From Burkholderia ambifaria (GTDB taxonomy: Bacteria > Pseudomonadota > Gammaproteobacteria > Burkholderiales > Burkholderiaceae): 64,000 nucleotides of DNA. Below, in pieces: positions 44,901-52,871 of the stretch (positions are counted from its first letter, which is position 1; the number at the start of each line of letters is the position of its first letter). The notes under the pieces are model-generated. The model ran no database searches. It saw nothing but the letters and a program-made list of their open reading frames with translations, and was not told the DNA's origin. The DNA is taken from contig NZ_LKPJ01000002.1 of assembly GCF_001443045.1 (NCBI RefSeq), positions 380,074 to 444,073 on the forward strand, given 5' to 3'. Position numbers and translations under genes: made by a program.

Positions 44901-45724
44901 AGCCCGAGGAACTCAACCCGATCCGCGCGCGCATCGAGCGCGAACGCTCGAAATGGATCGAGCAGGGCGTGGCACCCGACGAAGCGCGGCGCCGGGCCGG
45001 CTGGCGCGTGTTCGGCGCGCGGCCGGGCAGCTACGGCGCGGGCCTGCAGGACCTGATCGACCAGCGCCGCTGGCAGACCGACGCCGACCTCGCCGACGCA
45101 TACCGCCGCTGGGGCGGCCATGCATACGCGCAGAACAGCGCGGGCGACGTCGCCCCCGACGTGTTCGGCGAGCGGCTCGCGACGATCGACGTCGTCGTGC
45201 AGAACCAGGACAGCCGCGAACACGACATCCTCGACTCGAACGACTACTACCAGTTCCAGGGCGGGATGACGGCGGCCGTGCGCCACCTGTCCGGGCAACA
45301 GCCGAGCATCTACCACGGCGACCATGCGAACCCGGTCGCGCCGAAGATGCGCACGCTGCGCGAGGAGATCGCGCGCGTGATCCGCTCGCGCGTCGTCAAC
45401 CCGAAATGGCTCGACGGCGTGAAGCGTCACGGCTACAAGGGCGCGGCCGAAATGGCCGCGACCGTCGACTACCTGTACGGCTATGACGCGACCGCGCGCG
45501 TGCTGTCGGACCACCAGTACGCGCTCGTCGCCGACGCGTACCTGTTCGACGACGCTACCCGCGCGTTCCTCGAACGGCACAACCCGAAGGCGCTGCACGG
45601 CATCTGCGAACGCTTCGTCGAAGCGATGCAGCGCGGACTGTGGCAGCAGCCGGGCGACTATCGCGAGCGGATCGAAGCGGTCTGGCTCGACAGCGAACAA
45701 CTCCAGGAAGGGGGGCGGCGATGA
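41915..45724 (+). CDS. cobN: CobN, large subunit of aerobic cobaltochelatase
   Basis: A 1269-residue protein, the usual length for CobN/BchH-type chelatase subunits. Signature stretches are seen in the middle, e.g. N-G-V-G-L-D-T-P-A-S, Q-P-S-R-S-R-G-E-N-D-Y-A-S-Y-H-D-A-D-L-V-P-P-H, and H-L-G-K-H-G-N-L-E-W-L-P-G-K. The C-terminal part has W-G-T-A-T-M-R-T-G-G-D-D and L-D-S-N-D-Y-Y-Q-F-Q-G-G-M. It binds the corrin substrate and inserts cobalt using ATP with its AAA+ partners. The partners here are the ChlI-like and VWA genes immediately downstream; cobN stops within the next ATG (ATGA). Confidence 0.95.
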   Translation: MHLLRTTPGGFVDDTQGVVRIDQQPADIVILSSADTTLSLLASVVPKLPAGFPSVRLANVTFLRQPASVDFYVDDVLRHAKTVVIDHLGGEAYWPYGIEQAVSLASKRKQQLAMFSGDLQEDPNLVAKSTVAPDLCRLWWRYLREGGMHNAEALLRSIAFHTLGFGDEPEQPRPLPAAALYHPARDPASVDDWQARWTPGAPVVAILFYRAHWQAANTAVFDALADALVREGLNPLPIAVTSLKDAVSREVITQLCDTHGVALVLNTTAFAAGAIDSAEPDVLAGDAPVLQVILSGGNRDAWVADNQGLHARDIAMHIALPEVDGRIVTRAVSFKGLAYRCPHTEVDVVRYQPDAERIAFVAALARGWCRLRTLDHADKRIALILANYPQSEGRIGNGVGLDTPASALRVLSTLRDAGYAVADLPTDGDALIARLTEGVTNDPAVRALRPAFQSFALADYIAHFARLPAGVRDALNERWGPPEADPTLRQGRFTIAGWRAGNVFVGIQPSRSRGENDYASYHDADLVPPHAYLAFYFWLRDAFAIDAVIHLGKHGNLEWLPGKSVALSDACWPDLTLGPLPHLYPFIVNDPGEGSQAKRRAQAVIVDHLMPPLTRAENYGPLQDLERQVDEYYEALMVDARRAKLLRKTILATIAEHRLHDELSVSPPRDAGAEDALLTRVDAWLCELKEAQIRDGLHVFGASPADRQRRDTLLALARFPVGDGKGERAGLIAALARDLALGDAFDPLAADWAAPWTGPRPAVLQSLDESPWRHAGDTRERLERLAQQWLDGLCTHAGVDPGIDTTPPGDWPHTLAVIERVRSTLMPALDACGSEELRQLLRGLDGRFVPPGPSGSPSRGRPDVLPTGRNFYSVDTRAVPTQAAWSLGLKSAQQLIERHLQDHGDYPRAIGLSVWGTATMRTGGDDIAQAFALIGVRPKWAHGSHRVTDFEILPIEIFDRPRIDVTLRVSGFFRDAFPNLMHLFDAAVQAVAALDEPEELNPIRARIERERSKWIEQGVAPDEARRRAGWRVFGARPGSYGAGLQDLIDQRRWQTDADLADAYRRWGGHAYAQNSAGDVAPDVFGERLATIDVVVQNQDSREHDILDSNDYYQFQGGMTAAVRHLSGQQPSIYHGDHANPVAPKMRTLREEIARVIRSRVVNPKWLDGVKRHGYKGAAEMAATVDYLYGYDATARVLSDHQYALVADAYLFDDATRAFLERHNPKALHGICERFVEAMQRGLWQQPGDYRERIEAVWLDSEQLQEGGRR

Positions 45725-46797
45725 CCGATCCGACGACGCACCGCGCACGCACGGTGTTCCCGTTCGCGGCGCTGGTCGCGCAGCAACCGCTGCAGCAGGC
45801 GCTGCTGCTCGCGGCGATCGATCCGTCGCTCGGCGGCGTGCTCGTCAGCGGGCCGCGTGGCACCGCGAAATCGACCGCCGCGCGGGCGCTCGCGGAATTG
45901 CTGCCCGAAGGCGAATTCGTCACGCTGCCGCTGTCGGCGAGCGACGAGCAGGTCACGGGCACGCTCGATCTCGCGCATGCGCTCGCCGAAAACGGCGTGC
46001 GCTTCCGGCCGGGCCTGCTCGCCCGCGCGCATCGCGGCGTGCTGTACGTCGACGAGGTGAACCTGCTCGCCGACGGGCTCGTCGATACGCTGCTCGACGT
46101 CGCCGCGAGCGGCGTGAACGTGGTCGAGCGCGATGGCGTGTCGCACGCGCACGATGCACGCTTCGTGCTGGTGGGCACGATGAATCCCGAGGAAGGCGAA
46201 CTGCGTCCGCAACTGCTCGACCGCTTCGGGCTGATGGTCGAACTCGAGAACTGTTTCGACGCCGCGCAGCGCGAGCAGATCGTGAAGGCGCGTCTTGCGT
46301 TCGATCTCGATCCGCACGCGTTTCGCGAGCGTCATGCGGCGGCGCAGCGCGCACTCGGCGACCGGATTCACGCGGCACGGGCACGGCTGTCGACGCTGGA
46401 TTTCGACGATGCGGTTCACGCACTCGTCAGCGCGCTGTGCATCGACGCGGCCGTCGACGGCCTGCGCGCCGACCTCGTGATGCTGCGCGCCGCGCGCGCG
46501 CTCGCGGCGCTGGAGCAGGCCGACGCGGTGACGGTATCGCACGTCGAGCGCGTGGCCGACGCGGTGCTGCGGCATCGGCGCCACGCGGGTACGCCGCCGC
46601 CGTCGGGCGCGTCGCCATCGAGCGGCGACCGTGATGCCCCTTCGCCGCCGGACACGCGCCGGCAGCCCGGCAATCAACCGGACGGGGCACGCAACGATGC
46701 GACGGCATCGCAAGGCGACTGGGGCTACCTGCCGCCCGAGCCGGCCGGACTGCGCGACGTGAAAGGCGTGGTGCCGCTGCCGTTAAAAAAACGCTGA
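45721..46797 (+). CDS. ChlI/BchI-like AAA+ chelatase subunit
   Basis: A 358-residue AAA+ ATPase. Walker A S-G-P-R-G-T-A-K-S-T (about residues 43-52), Walker B G-V-L-Y-V-D-E-V-N-L-L (about 113-123), sensor region V-G-T-M-N-P-E-E-G-E-L-R-P-Q-L-L-D-R-F-G-L. These are features of magnesium-chelatase subunit I. Its place right after cobN and before a VWA gene indicates it is the motor subunit of the cobaltochelatase, instead of CobS. The C-terminal 60 residues are Pro/Ser/Asp-rich and disordered, perhaps a remnant of the linker that joins I- and D-type domains in fused homologues. Confidence 0.88.
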   Translation: MTDPTTHRARTVFPFAALVAQQPLQQALLLAAIDPSLGGVLVSGPRGTAKSTAARALAELLPEGEFVTLPLSASDEQVTGTLDLAHALAENGVRFRPGLLARAHRGVLYVDEVNLLADGLVDTLLDVAASGVNVVERDGVSHAHDARFVLVGTMNPEEGELRPQLLDRFGLMVELENCFDAAQREQIVKARLAFDLDPHAFRERHAAAQRALGDRIHAARARLSTLDFDDAVHALVSALCIDAAVDGLRADLVMLRAARALAALEQADAVTVSHVERVADAVLRHRRHAGTPPPSGASPSSGDRDAPSPPDTRRQPGNQPDGARNDATASQGDWGYLPPEPAGLRDVKGVVPLPLKKR

Positions 46798-46865
46798 GCC
46801 ATCGAGCCGACGCCGCCGCGAACGTCGTTCGCGGTCCTCGATGGCAGCCAGGCGCCGCCGCGCGC

Positions 46866-47474
46866 GTGCCGGGGACGGCGCGTGCCGGCACGGCCGTCGC
46901 GTGGCCGGCGACGCTCGCCGCGAAGCGCGGCGAGCCGCTGCACGCCGGCCATCTGCGTTTTCGCAAGCAGGCCGGCACACCGCGCGCACTTCATTGCTTC
47001 GTGCTCGACTGTTCGGCGTCGATGCTGTCGCATGAACGGCTCGCGCTCGCGAAAGGCTTGATCGTCGCGTACTTCGACCAGGCCGCGCGCGACCGCGTGG
47101 AAACCGCGCTGATCTGCTTCGGCGGCGACGGCGCCGCGCGGCGTTTCGGCCCGGCCGTGCCGCGCTGGTGGAATGCACGCTGGCTCGAACCGGTGGACGG
47201 TGGTGGCGGTACGCCGCTCGCGGACGGCATCGCGGCCGCCGCGCAATTGCTCGCGCGCGCTGCACGGCGTGCGCCGGACAAGCAGCGCTGGCTGTGGGTG
47301 CTGTCCGACGGCCGCACGCGCGAAACGCCGCCGAAACCGGCGGTTGCCGATCACGTCGTGTTCGTCGATTTCGACGACGCAGCCGTGCGGATCGGGCAGG
47401 GCGGGCGGCTCGCCGATGCATGGGGCGCGCAATGGACGACGGCCGCGGCGCTGTGCCACGGACCGATCGGCTGA
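46866..47474 (+). CDS. VWA-domain chelatase partner (ChlD-like)
   Basis: About 202 residues. It is essentially one von Willebrand factor A domain: the MIDAS motif F-V-L-D-C-S-A-S-M (D-x-S-x-S, about residues 46-53), then G-G-G-G-T-P-L-A-D-G-I near 115 and L-W-V-L-S-D-G-R-T-R. The ChlD/CobT subunit of chelatases carries such a C-terminal domain. With ChlI upstream it completes a CobN-ChlI-ChlD cobaltochelatase. The start is uncertain: the frame is open back into the end of the chlI gene with no ATG, GTG 46866 is the first likely start, and a CTG further up (46794) would make it overlap. No clear RBS decides it. Confidence 0.75.
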   Translation: MPGTARAGTAVAWPATLAAKRGEPLHAGHLRFRKQAGTPRALHCFVLDCSASMLSHERLALAKGLIVAYFDQAARDRVETALICFGGDGAARRFGPAVPRWWNARWLEPVDGGGGTPLADGIAAAAQLLARAARRAPDKQRWLWVLSDGRTRETPPKPAVADHVVFVDFDDAAVRIGQGGRLADAWGAQWTTAAALCHGPIG

Positions 47475-47557
47475 TCCGGCAATCCGGCAATCGTCCGCGC
47501 GGGACGATCGCCGACGCTGCGCTATGATCGCCGTTTCTGCTCACCGGAATGTCTGCC

Positions 47558-48010
47558 ATGCAAGTACTCGTCGATGCCGACGCGTGTCCCGCCGTCGTCA
47601 AGGACATGCTGTTTCGCGCCGCGCGTCGTGCCGAGATCTGCGTAACGCTGGTCGCGAACCAGTTCCTGCGCACGCCGCCGTCGCCGTTCATCAAGGCGCT
47701 GCAGGTGCCGGCCGGTTTCGACGTGGCCGATGCGCGGATCGTCGAGCTCGCACAAGCCGGCGATCTCGTGATCACCGCCGACATCCCGCTGGCCGCGGCC
47801 GTCCTCGACAAGGGCGCGCATGCGCTCGACCCGCGCGGCAACTGGTTCAGCCGCGAGAACATCGAGGAACGCCTGTCGACGCGCGCGATGATGGATCAGC
47901 TACGCAGCGCGGGCATCGACACGGGCGGGCCGGCGCCGTTCAGCGCGCGCGACGGCAAGGCGTTCGCCTCGCAGCTCGACCGGTTCCTGGCACGCAACGG
48001 CAAGCCCTGA
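47558..48010 (+). CDS. YaiI/YqxD family protein (UPF0178)
   Basis: About 150 residues of the DUF188/YaiI family. The N terminus M-Q-V-L-V-D-A-D-A-C-P and later D-L-V-I-T-A-D-I-P-L-A (about residues 68-78) and D-P-R-G-N-W-F are the conserved blocks. The fold is PIN-like with conserved acidic residues, so a nuclease-like role has been suggested, but no function is established. I chose the second ATG (47558) because family members begin M-Q-x-L-V-D-A-D; ATG 47549 would add three residues. Confidence 0.85.
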   Translation: MQVLVDADACPAVVKDMLFRAARRAEICVTLVANQFLRTPPSPFIKALQVPAGFDVADARIVELAQAGDLVITADIPLAAAVLDKGAHALDPRGNWFSRENIEERLSTRAMMDQLRSAGIDTGGPAPFSARDGKAFASQLDRFLARNGKP

Positions 48011-48139
48011 CGCAGCGGGCGACAGTGTCGTCGGGCGTGTGATGCGTCACCGGTTTCGCGTCGAATCGCCGGCTACGGCAGAATACGGATTCGCCCCGAC
48101 ATGGAGATCGTGGCGCGAACGAACCCTCGGAGGGCATGG

Positions 48140-48712
48140 ATGTCACCGACCCAACTTCTCGTTCCGACGTTGACCCAGATGCTGCGCGCGCAATCCGCGT
48201 GGCTCGACAAGGCCGTGTCGCACCGGCAGGCCGCCGGCGACGCACCCGATGCGGTGCTGGCGCTGAAACTCGCGCCCGACATGTACCCGCTCGCCGCCCA
48301 GGTGCGGTTCTCGTGCTTCCAGGCGATGGAACCCGTCTACCGGCTGCGCGGCGAACCGCTGCCGGCCGCGCTGCTGGCGCTGCGGGAAGCCGGCTGGCAT
48401 GCCGATGCACAGCCCGGCACGCTGAGCGACGCGCAAGGGATCCTCTCCGGCACGATCGCATTCCTCGGCGAACTCGCGCCCGACGCGCTCGATGGCGGCG
48501 CCGCGCTGCCGATCGCACTCGAGCTGCCGAACGGCATCGCGTTCGACATGACCGGCGAGCAGTACGTGCGCGACTGGGCGCTGCCGCAGTTCTACTTTCA
48601 CTCGATCGCCGCGTACGCGATCCTGCGCCATTACGGCGTCGAGCTCGGCAAGGCCGACTATGTGCCGCACATGCTGGCGTACGTGCGGCCCGGCACGATT
48701 CCGCAGGGCTGA
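48140..48712 (+). CDS. DUF1993-like protein
   Basis: A 190-residue helical protein resembling the DUF1993 family: L-L-V-P-T-L-T-Q-M-L at the N terminus, L-A-P-D-M-Y-P-L-A-A-Q-V-R-F near 50, and a C-terminal Y-V-R-D-W-A-L-P-Q-F-Y-F-H-S-I-A-A-Y-A-I-L-R-H-Y-G-V-E-L-G-K-A-D-Y. These proteins have a four-helix-bundle look like DinB-type proteins, but their role is unknown. The RBS GGAGGG before ATG 48140 fixes the start. Confidence 0.75.
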   Translation: MSPTQLLVPTLTQMLRAQSAWLDKAVSHRQAAGDAPDAVLALKLAPDMYPLAAQVRFSCFQAMEPVYRLRGEPLPAALLALREAGWHADAQPGTLSDAQGILSGTIAFLGELAPDALDGGAALPIALELPNGIAFDMTGEQYVRDWALPQFYFHSIAAYAILRHYGVELGKADYVPHMLAYVRPGTIPQG

Positions 48713-48748
48713 CCGGATGACAGGACGAGCCGGCCGCGGCGCTCCGGC

Positions 48749-49075
48749 ATGACGCGGGCGCTCTTCATCTGCAGCCGCAACCGGCTGCGCAGCCCGACGG
48801 CCGAAGCGGTATTCGCCGCGTGGCCGGGCGTCGAAACCGACTCCGCGGGCCTCGCGCCGGACGCGGACACGCGTTTGTCCGCGGAGCAGATCGAATGGGC
48901 CGAGATCGTGTTCGTGATGGAACGCGCACACAAGGCGAGGCTGTCTGCACAGTTCGGCGCGCGCCTGAAGCACAAGAAAGTCATCTGCCTCGACATTCCC
49001 GACCGCTACGCATACATGCAGCCCGAACTGGTCGCGCTGCTCGAACGCAAGGCCGGACCGTTGCTGCGCGCGTGA
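48749..49075 (+). CDS. Low-molecular-weight protein tyrosine phosphatase-like protein
   Basis: A 108-residue protein. The N terminus F-I-C-S-R-N-R-L-R-S-P-T-A-E contains the C-x5-R-S catalytic loop of LMW phosphatases (Cys about residue 8). Near the C terminus D-I-P-D-R-Y may supply the general-acid Asp. It is shorter than classical LMW-PTPs (about 150 residues), as in the compact bacterial subgroup. Substrate unknown. It follows the DUF1993-like gene by 36 bp. Confidence 0.8.
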   Translation: MTRALFICSRNRLRSPTAEAVFAAWPGVETDSAGLAPDADTRLSAEQIEWAEIVFVMERAHKARLSAQFGARLKHKKVICLDIPDRYAYMQPELVALLERKAGPLLRA

Positions 49076-49090
49076 GTGGCGCAGGTCGAT

Positions 49091-49519
49091 TCAACGCGAA
49101 CGAAGCGATCCGTCCGTGAGTGCCGAAAAACGGTCGAGATGCAGCAGTTCGATGATCTTGCGCGTCGGCACGCTGGCACGCAGCGTCTCGAGGCGTTCGA
49201 CGTCGAACCACTTGCAGCGCGCAATCTCGTTGCTCGCGCGCGGGGTCAGGTGTTTCGGCACGTCGGCCACGAACACGTGATGGAGTTTCGTGAGACCGCC
49301 GAACTGCACCGCATAGTCGAGCGCGAGCCCCTCGAGCCGCGTTTCCTCCGCCAGCTCCCGCTGCGCGGCCTCGAGCGGTGTCTCGCCGCGCCGGATCGTG
49401 CCGCCCGGCAGCGACCAGCGCGCCGCGGTACGGGCGACCAGCAGCACGCTGCTGCGCTGGCGGCACACGATCGTGGCGCGCTCCTTGATGCTGTCGATGG
49501 TATCCGGCACGGTATTCAT
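49091..49519 (-). CDS. NUDIX hydrolase
   Basis: A 142-residue NUDIX protein. The NUDIX box G-x5-E-x7-R-E-L-x-E-E appears as G-G-T-I-R-R-G-E ... R-E-L-A-E-E-T (about residues 39-61). It should cleave a nucleoside diphosphate linked to some group X; the substrate cannot be told. ATG 49519 starts the domain properly; the longer frame upstream has no family resemblance. Convergent with the phosphatase-like gene (15 bp apart). Confidence 0.85.
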   Translation of the reverse strand: MNTVPDTIDSIKERATIVCRQRSSVLLVARTAARWSLPGGTIRRGETPLEAAQRELAEETRLEGLALDYAVQFGGLTKLHHVFVADVPKHLTPRASNEIARCKWFDVERLETLRASVPTRKIIELLHLDRFSALTDGSLRSR

Positions 49520-49666
49520 GTTCGGCAAAACAGGTGCTGAATCGTGGAGGGAAAGGCACGTCGACCGGCGTTGCCGGCCTGTTGCCCGGTCGTCGGGCAC
49601 GATGGCATGCAAGCCGCCGCGCCGATCATACCGGTCGTTCGTGACAGTTCCGTGCGTCACCGCGCG

Positions 49667-49906
49667 TCACGCGTGCGTGTAGATCCCCGTGCGGGCGGGC
49701 TTTCCGGAACGTCCGTGGCGCCGTTTGTGGACGGCCCGCCGGTGATGCGGCGGCGTCACATGCGGGCGCACGGGCGCCGGCCGCGCCGTTGGCGCGGCGG
49801 CACGCGGCTGTAATTGTCCCTCGCCAAAATGGAAGGTCTGGGTTTGTGCGCGGGCGACGCCCAACGTCGACGCCAGCACGAGGGCCGCGAGCAGCATGCG
49901 TTTCAT
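49667..49906 (-). CDS. Small secreted basic protein (79 aa), unknown
   Basis: A 79-residue protein with a clear signal peptide (M-K-R-M-L-L-A-A-L-V-L-A-S-T-L-G-V-A-R-A, cleavage after A-R-A near residue 20). The mature part is rich in Pro, His and Arg (P-P-H-H-R-R-A-V-H-K-R-R-H-G-R) with no recognisable fold. RBS GGGAGA lies at the right distance before the ATG. Function unknown. Confidence 0.65.
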   Translation of the reverse strand: MKRMLLAALVLASTLGVARAQTQTFHFGEGQLQPRAAAPTARPAPVRPHVTPPHHRRAVHKRRHGRSGKPARTGIYTHA

Positions 49907-50044
49907 GAAATCTCCCACTTTCTTCGGATGAGTGCCGGTCGCCAGCTTAGCGAACCGCGGCCCGGTGCCGCAACCGGCTCGCGTTCGGTGTCGTTCCCAC
50001 TTGCGGACGGCCGTTCTTCGCCCAGCCGCCGACGCACGTCCGGC

Positions 50045-50100
50045 TTGACAATAAAATTCTCGAGTGTGAATATAAATTCACGCACAAGAATTATCATTCA
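50045..50100 (+). promoter_or_regulatory. AT-rich promoter/operator region of the CoA-transferase operon
   Basis: TTGACA at 50045-50050, with -10-like TATAAA at 50071-50076 (spacing long at 20) or an overlapping alternative at 50068. A perfect inverted repeat GTGAAT-N4-ATTCAC (50066-50081) covers this -10 region, and a second, GAAT-N4-ATTC (50089-50100), follows. They are good candidates for an operator, perhaps for the IclR-type regulator encoded at 54099. Confidence 0.55.
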
Positions 50101-50176
50101 AGCCAAGGAAACCGCGCCATCGTAGTCGGCGCAGCGGAACCGGCGATCCGATCAACCGGAAGCAGGAGCGAGACGC

Positions 50177-51343
50177 ATGGCGGAGCTGGAGCAGCAGGGC
50201 GCGTTGGCGGGGTTGCGCATCATCGATCTGTCGCGGGTGCTGGGCGGCCCGTACGCGACGCAGATCCTCGCCGACCACGGCGCGGAGGTAATCAAGGTCG
50301 AACCGCCGTCGGGCGACGAGACGCGCACGTGGGGCCCGCCGTTCGACGGCGACACCGCGTCGTATTTCCTCGGCGTGAACCGCAACAAGCTCGGCATCGC
50401 GCTCGACCTGACGAAGCCGGACGATCGCGAGCGGCTGCTCGGCCTGCTCGAGCACGCGGATGCGCTGGTCGAGAACTTCAAGGTCGGCACGATGGAACGC
50501 TGGGGGCTCGGCTTCGACGCGCTGCATGCGCGCTTCCCGCGCCTCGTCCATTGCCGTGTGTCGGGCTTCGGCGCGGACGGCCCGCTCGGCGGGCTGCCCG
50601 GCTACGACGCAGCCGTGCAGGCGCTGGCCGGGCTGATGAGCGTCAACGGTGAAGCAGGGGGCGCACCGCTGCGCGTCGGCGTGCCGATCGTCGATCTCGT
50701 CACCGGGCTGAACGCGGCGCTCGGCGTGCTGATGGCGCTGCGCGAACGCGATGCGAGCGGGCGTGGCCAGTTCGTCGAATCGACGCTGTTCGACTGTGCG
50801 CTGTCGATCCTGCATCCGCATACGCCGAATTTCTTCCATTCCGGGAAGGCGCCGGTGCGCACCGGCAACGCGCATCCGAACATCACGCCGTACGACAGCT
50901 TTCCGACCGCGAGCGTCGACATCTTTCTCGCGGTCGGCAACAACGGGCAGTTCGCCGCGCTCTGCGACGTGCTCGGCACGCGCGACTGGCCCGACGATCC
51001 GCGCTTCGCCGACAACCGCGCGCGCAGTACGAACCGCGCCGCGTTGCGCGCGCTGCTCGAAACGGCGCTGGCCGCTCACGACGGTGCGGCGCTCGCCGAG
51101 CAGCTGATGCGCCGCGGCGTGCCGTGCGCGCCCGTGCTCGGGCTCGACGCGGCGCTCGACCATCCGCACGTCGCGCATCGGCGGATGAAGGTCGAACTGG
51201 GCCGGCATCGCGGCATCGCGTCGCCGATCAAGCTCGGCCGCACGCCGGCCACGTACCGGCGGCCGCCGCCCGCGCTGAACGAACATGCGGCGCAGGTGTT
51301 CGCCGACGCAGGACCGGACGACGGCAGCACGCACGGCAACTGA
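50177..51343 (+). CDS. CaiB/BaiF family (class III) CoA-transferase
   Basis: A 388-residue family III CoA-transferase. The N terminus G-L-R-I-I-D-L-S-R-V-L-G-G-P-Y-A-T-Q-I-L-A-D-H-G-A-E-V-I-K-V-E-P-P is typical, as is the N-x-x-K-L-G-I-A-L-D-L block. The catalytic Asp should be in V-P-I-V-D-L-V-T-G (about residue 173). It moves CoA between carboxylates, probably activating an acid brought in by the next gene's transporter and then oxidised by the acyl-CoA dehydrogenase. RBS GGAG lies upstream; controlled from the region at 50045-50100. Confidence 0.9.
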   Translation: MAELEQQGALAGLRIIDLSRVLGGPYATQILADHGAEVIKVEPPSGDETRTWGPPFDGDTASYFLGVNRNKLGIALDLTKPDDRERLLGLLEHADALVENFKVGTMERWGLGFDALHARFPRLVHCRVSGFGADGPLGGLPGYDAAVQALAGLMSVNGEAGGAPLRVGVPIVDLVTGLNAALGVLMALRERDASGRGQFVESTLFDCALSILHPHTPNFFHSGKAPVRTGNAHPNITPYDSFPTASVDIFLAVGNNGQFAALCDVLGTRDWPDDPRFADNRARSTNRAALRALLETALAAHDGAALAEQLMRRGVPCAPVLGLDAALDHPHVAHRRMKVELGRHRGIASPIKLGRTPATYRRPPPALNEHAAQVFADAGPDDGSTHGN

Positions 51344-51460
51344 CACGCATCGCGGCCAGCGGCCGCGCAACGGCGCCCGACGCCGCTGCACGACGGCACG
51401 CCGCTTCGGACATCACGCCGCGTCGCGCCCGACGCGCGCCGGCGCCAGAGGAGACACATC

Positions 51461-52762
51461 ATGCTCGCATGGATCGGCGCGATCGCGATCGTCGCGCTGT
51501 TCGGCCTGATCATCACGAAGCGGCTGTCGCCGCTCGTCGCATTGATCGTCGAGCCGGTGGCCGCGTCGCTCGCGGCCGGCTTCGGACTCTCGACCGGCAA
51601 GTTCATCGTGCACGGCGTGCAGAACATCGGCCCGATCGCCGGAATGTTCGTTTTTGCGATTCTATTTTTCGGAATCCTCACCGACGCGGGGATGCTCGAC
51701 CCGATCATCGCGTGCGTGCTGCGCGTGATCGGCTGCCATCCGCCGCGCATCGTGATGGGCTCGGCGCTGCTCGCGCTGCTGATCCATCTGGACGGCTCGG
51801 GCGCCGTCACGTTTCTCGTCACGCTGCCCGCGATGATGCCGCTCTATACGCGGCTCGGGATGGACCGGCGGATCCTCGCGTGCGTCGCGTCGATGGCGGC
51901 CGGCGTCAACTTCCTGCCGTGGGTGGGACCGATGCTGCGCGCGTCGGCGGCGCTGCACATTCCCGGCTCGGCGATCTTCACGCCGATGCTTCCCGTGCAG
52001 ATCGTCGGGCTCGTGTTCGTGTTCGGCACCGCGTACGTGCTGGGCGTGCGCGAGGCAAAACGGCTCGGGCTCGATCGCGCCGGCGCCGCGTCGCTCGCGA
52101 TCGCGCCGCGCGAGCTGACCGACGCGGAACGCGCGCTGCGCCGGCCCGCGCGCTTCCGGATCAACCTGGCGCTGACGCTCGTCGTGCTCGGCACGCTGGT
52201 GTCGGGCATCGTCGACCCGATGGTGATGTTCATGCTCGGCACGGTCGCCGCGCTCGTCATCAACTATCCGGACGTGCAGGCGCAGCGCGAGCGGATCGAC
52301 GCGCATGCGAAGGCCGCGCTGATGATGGCGAGCGTGCTGCTCGCGGCGGGCGCGTTCACCGGGATCATGTCCGGCACGGGGATGCTGAAGGCGATGGCCG
52401 AGGTCGTCGTCGCGCACGTGCCGGTCGAGCATGCGCGCCACATGCCGTTCGTGCTCGGCCTGCTGTCGATGCCGCTCAGCCTGCTGTTCGATCCCGATTC
52501 GTTCTATTTCGGCGTGCTGCCGGTGCTCGCGGAAAGCGCGAAGCTGCTCGGCGTGCCGCCGATCCAGATGGCGCAGGCCGCGCTGCTCGGCCAGATGACG
52601 ACAGGTTTCCCGGTCAGTCCGCTCACGCCCGCGACGTTCCTGATCGTCGGCCTGACCGGCGTCGAGCTGGCCGAGCACCAGAAGTTCACGATTCCGTTCC
52701 TGTTCGCCGCCACCGTGCTGATGGTCTTCGCTGCGGTCGCGACGGGCGTGTTTCCGTTGTGA
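51461..52762 (+). CDS. CitMHS-like citrate/carboxylate transporter
   Basis: A 433-residue integral membrane protein with about a dozen hydrophobic segments. Features include G-V-Q-N-I-G-P-I-A-G-M-F-V-F-A-I-L-F-F-G near residue 53, H-L-D-G-S-G-A-V-T-F near 107, and a second related half with G-A-F-T-G-I-M-S-G-T-G-M. This matches CitMHS secondary transporters, which import citrate (often with metal) or related carboxylates. Lying between a CoA-transferase and an acyl-CoA dehydrogenase, it probably imports the acid these degrade. RBS AGAGGAG precedes the ATG. Confidence 0.85.
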   Translation: MLAWIGAIAIVALFGLIITKRLSPLVALIVEPVAASLAAGFGLSTGKFIVHGVQNIGPIAGMFVFAILFFGILTDAGMLDPIIACVLRVIGCHPPRIVMGSALLALLIHLDGSGAVTFLVTLPAMMPLYTRLGMDRRILACVASMAAGVNFLPWVGPMLRASAALHIPGSAIFTPMLPVQIVGLVFVFGTAYVLGVREAKRLGLDRAGAASLAIAPRELTDAERALRRPARFRINLALTLVVLGTLVSGIVDPMVMFMLGTVAALVINYPDVQAQRERIDAHAKAALMMASVLLAAGAFTGIMSGTGMLKAMAEVVVAHVPVEHARHMPFVLGLLSMPLSLLFDPDSFYFGVLPVLAESAKLLGVPPIQMAQAALLGQMTTGFPVSPLTPATFLIVGLTGVELAEHQKFTIPFLFAATVLMVFAAVATGVFPL

Positions 52763-52871
52763 GCGTCCGCGTATTCGGCGCGTCGCGCCGGCCTCCACCG
52801 AGGAGGCACACACCGGCCCGACGTTACCCCGAAAGCGGCGCGGCCGCCCACGTTTTCCTGGAGAGCAATCC

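Noticed and set aside
40826..45748. Open minus-strand frame of more than 1600 codons opposite cobW and cobN
   Set aside because: Same cause as above: both plus-strand genes have full family motifs; the antisense product is low-complexity R/A/V/H-rich.
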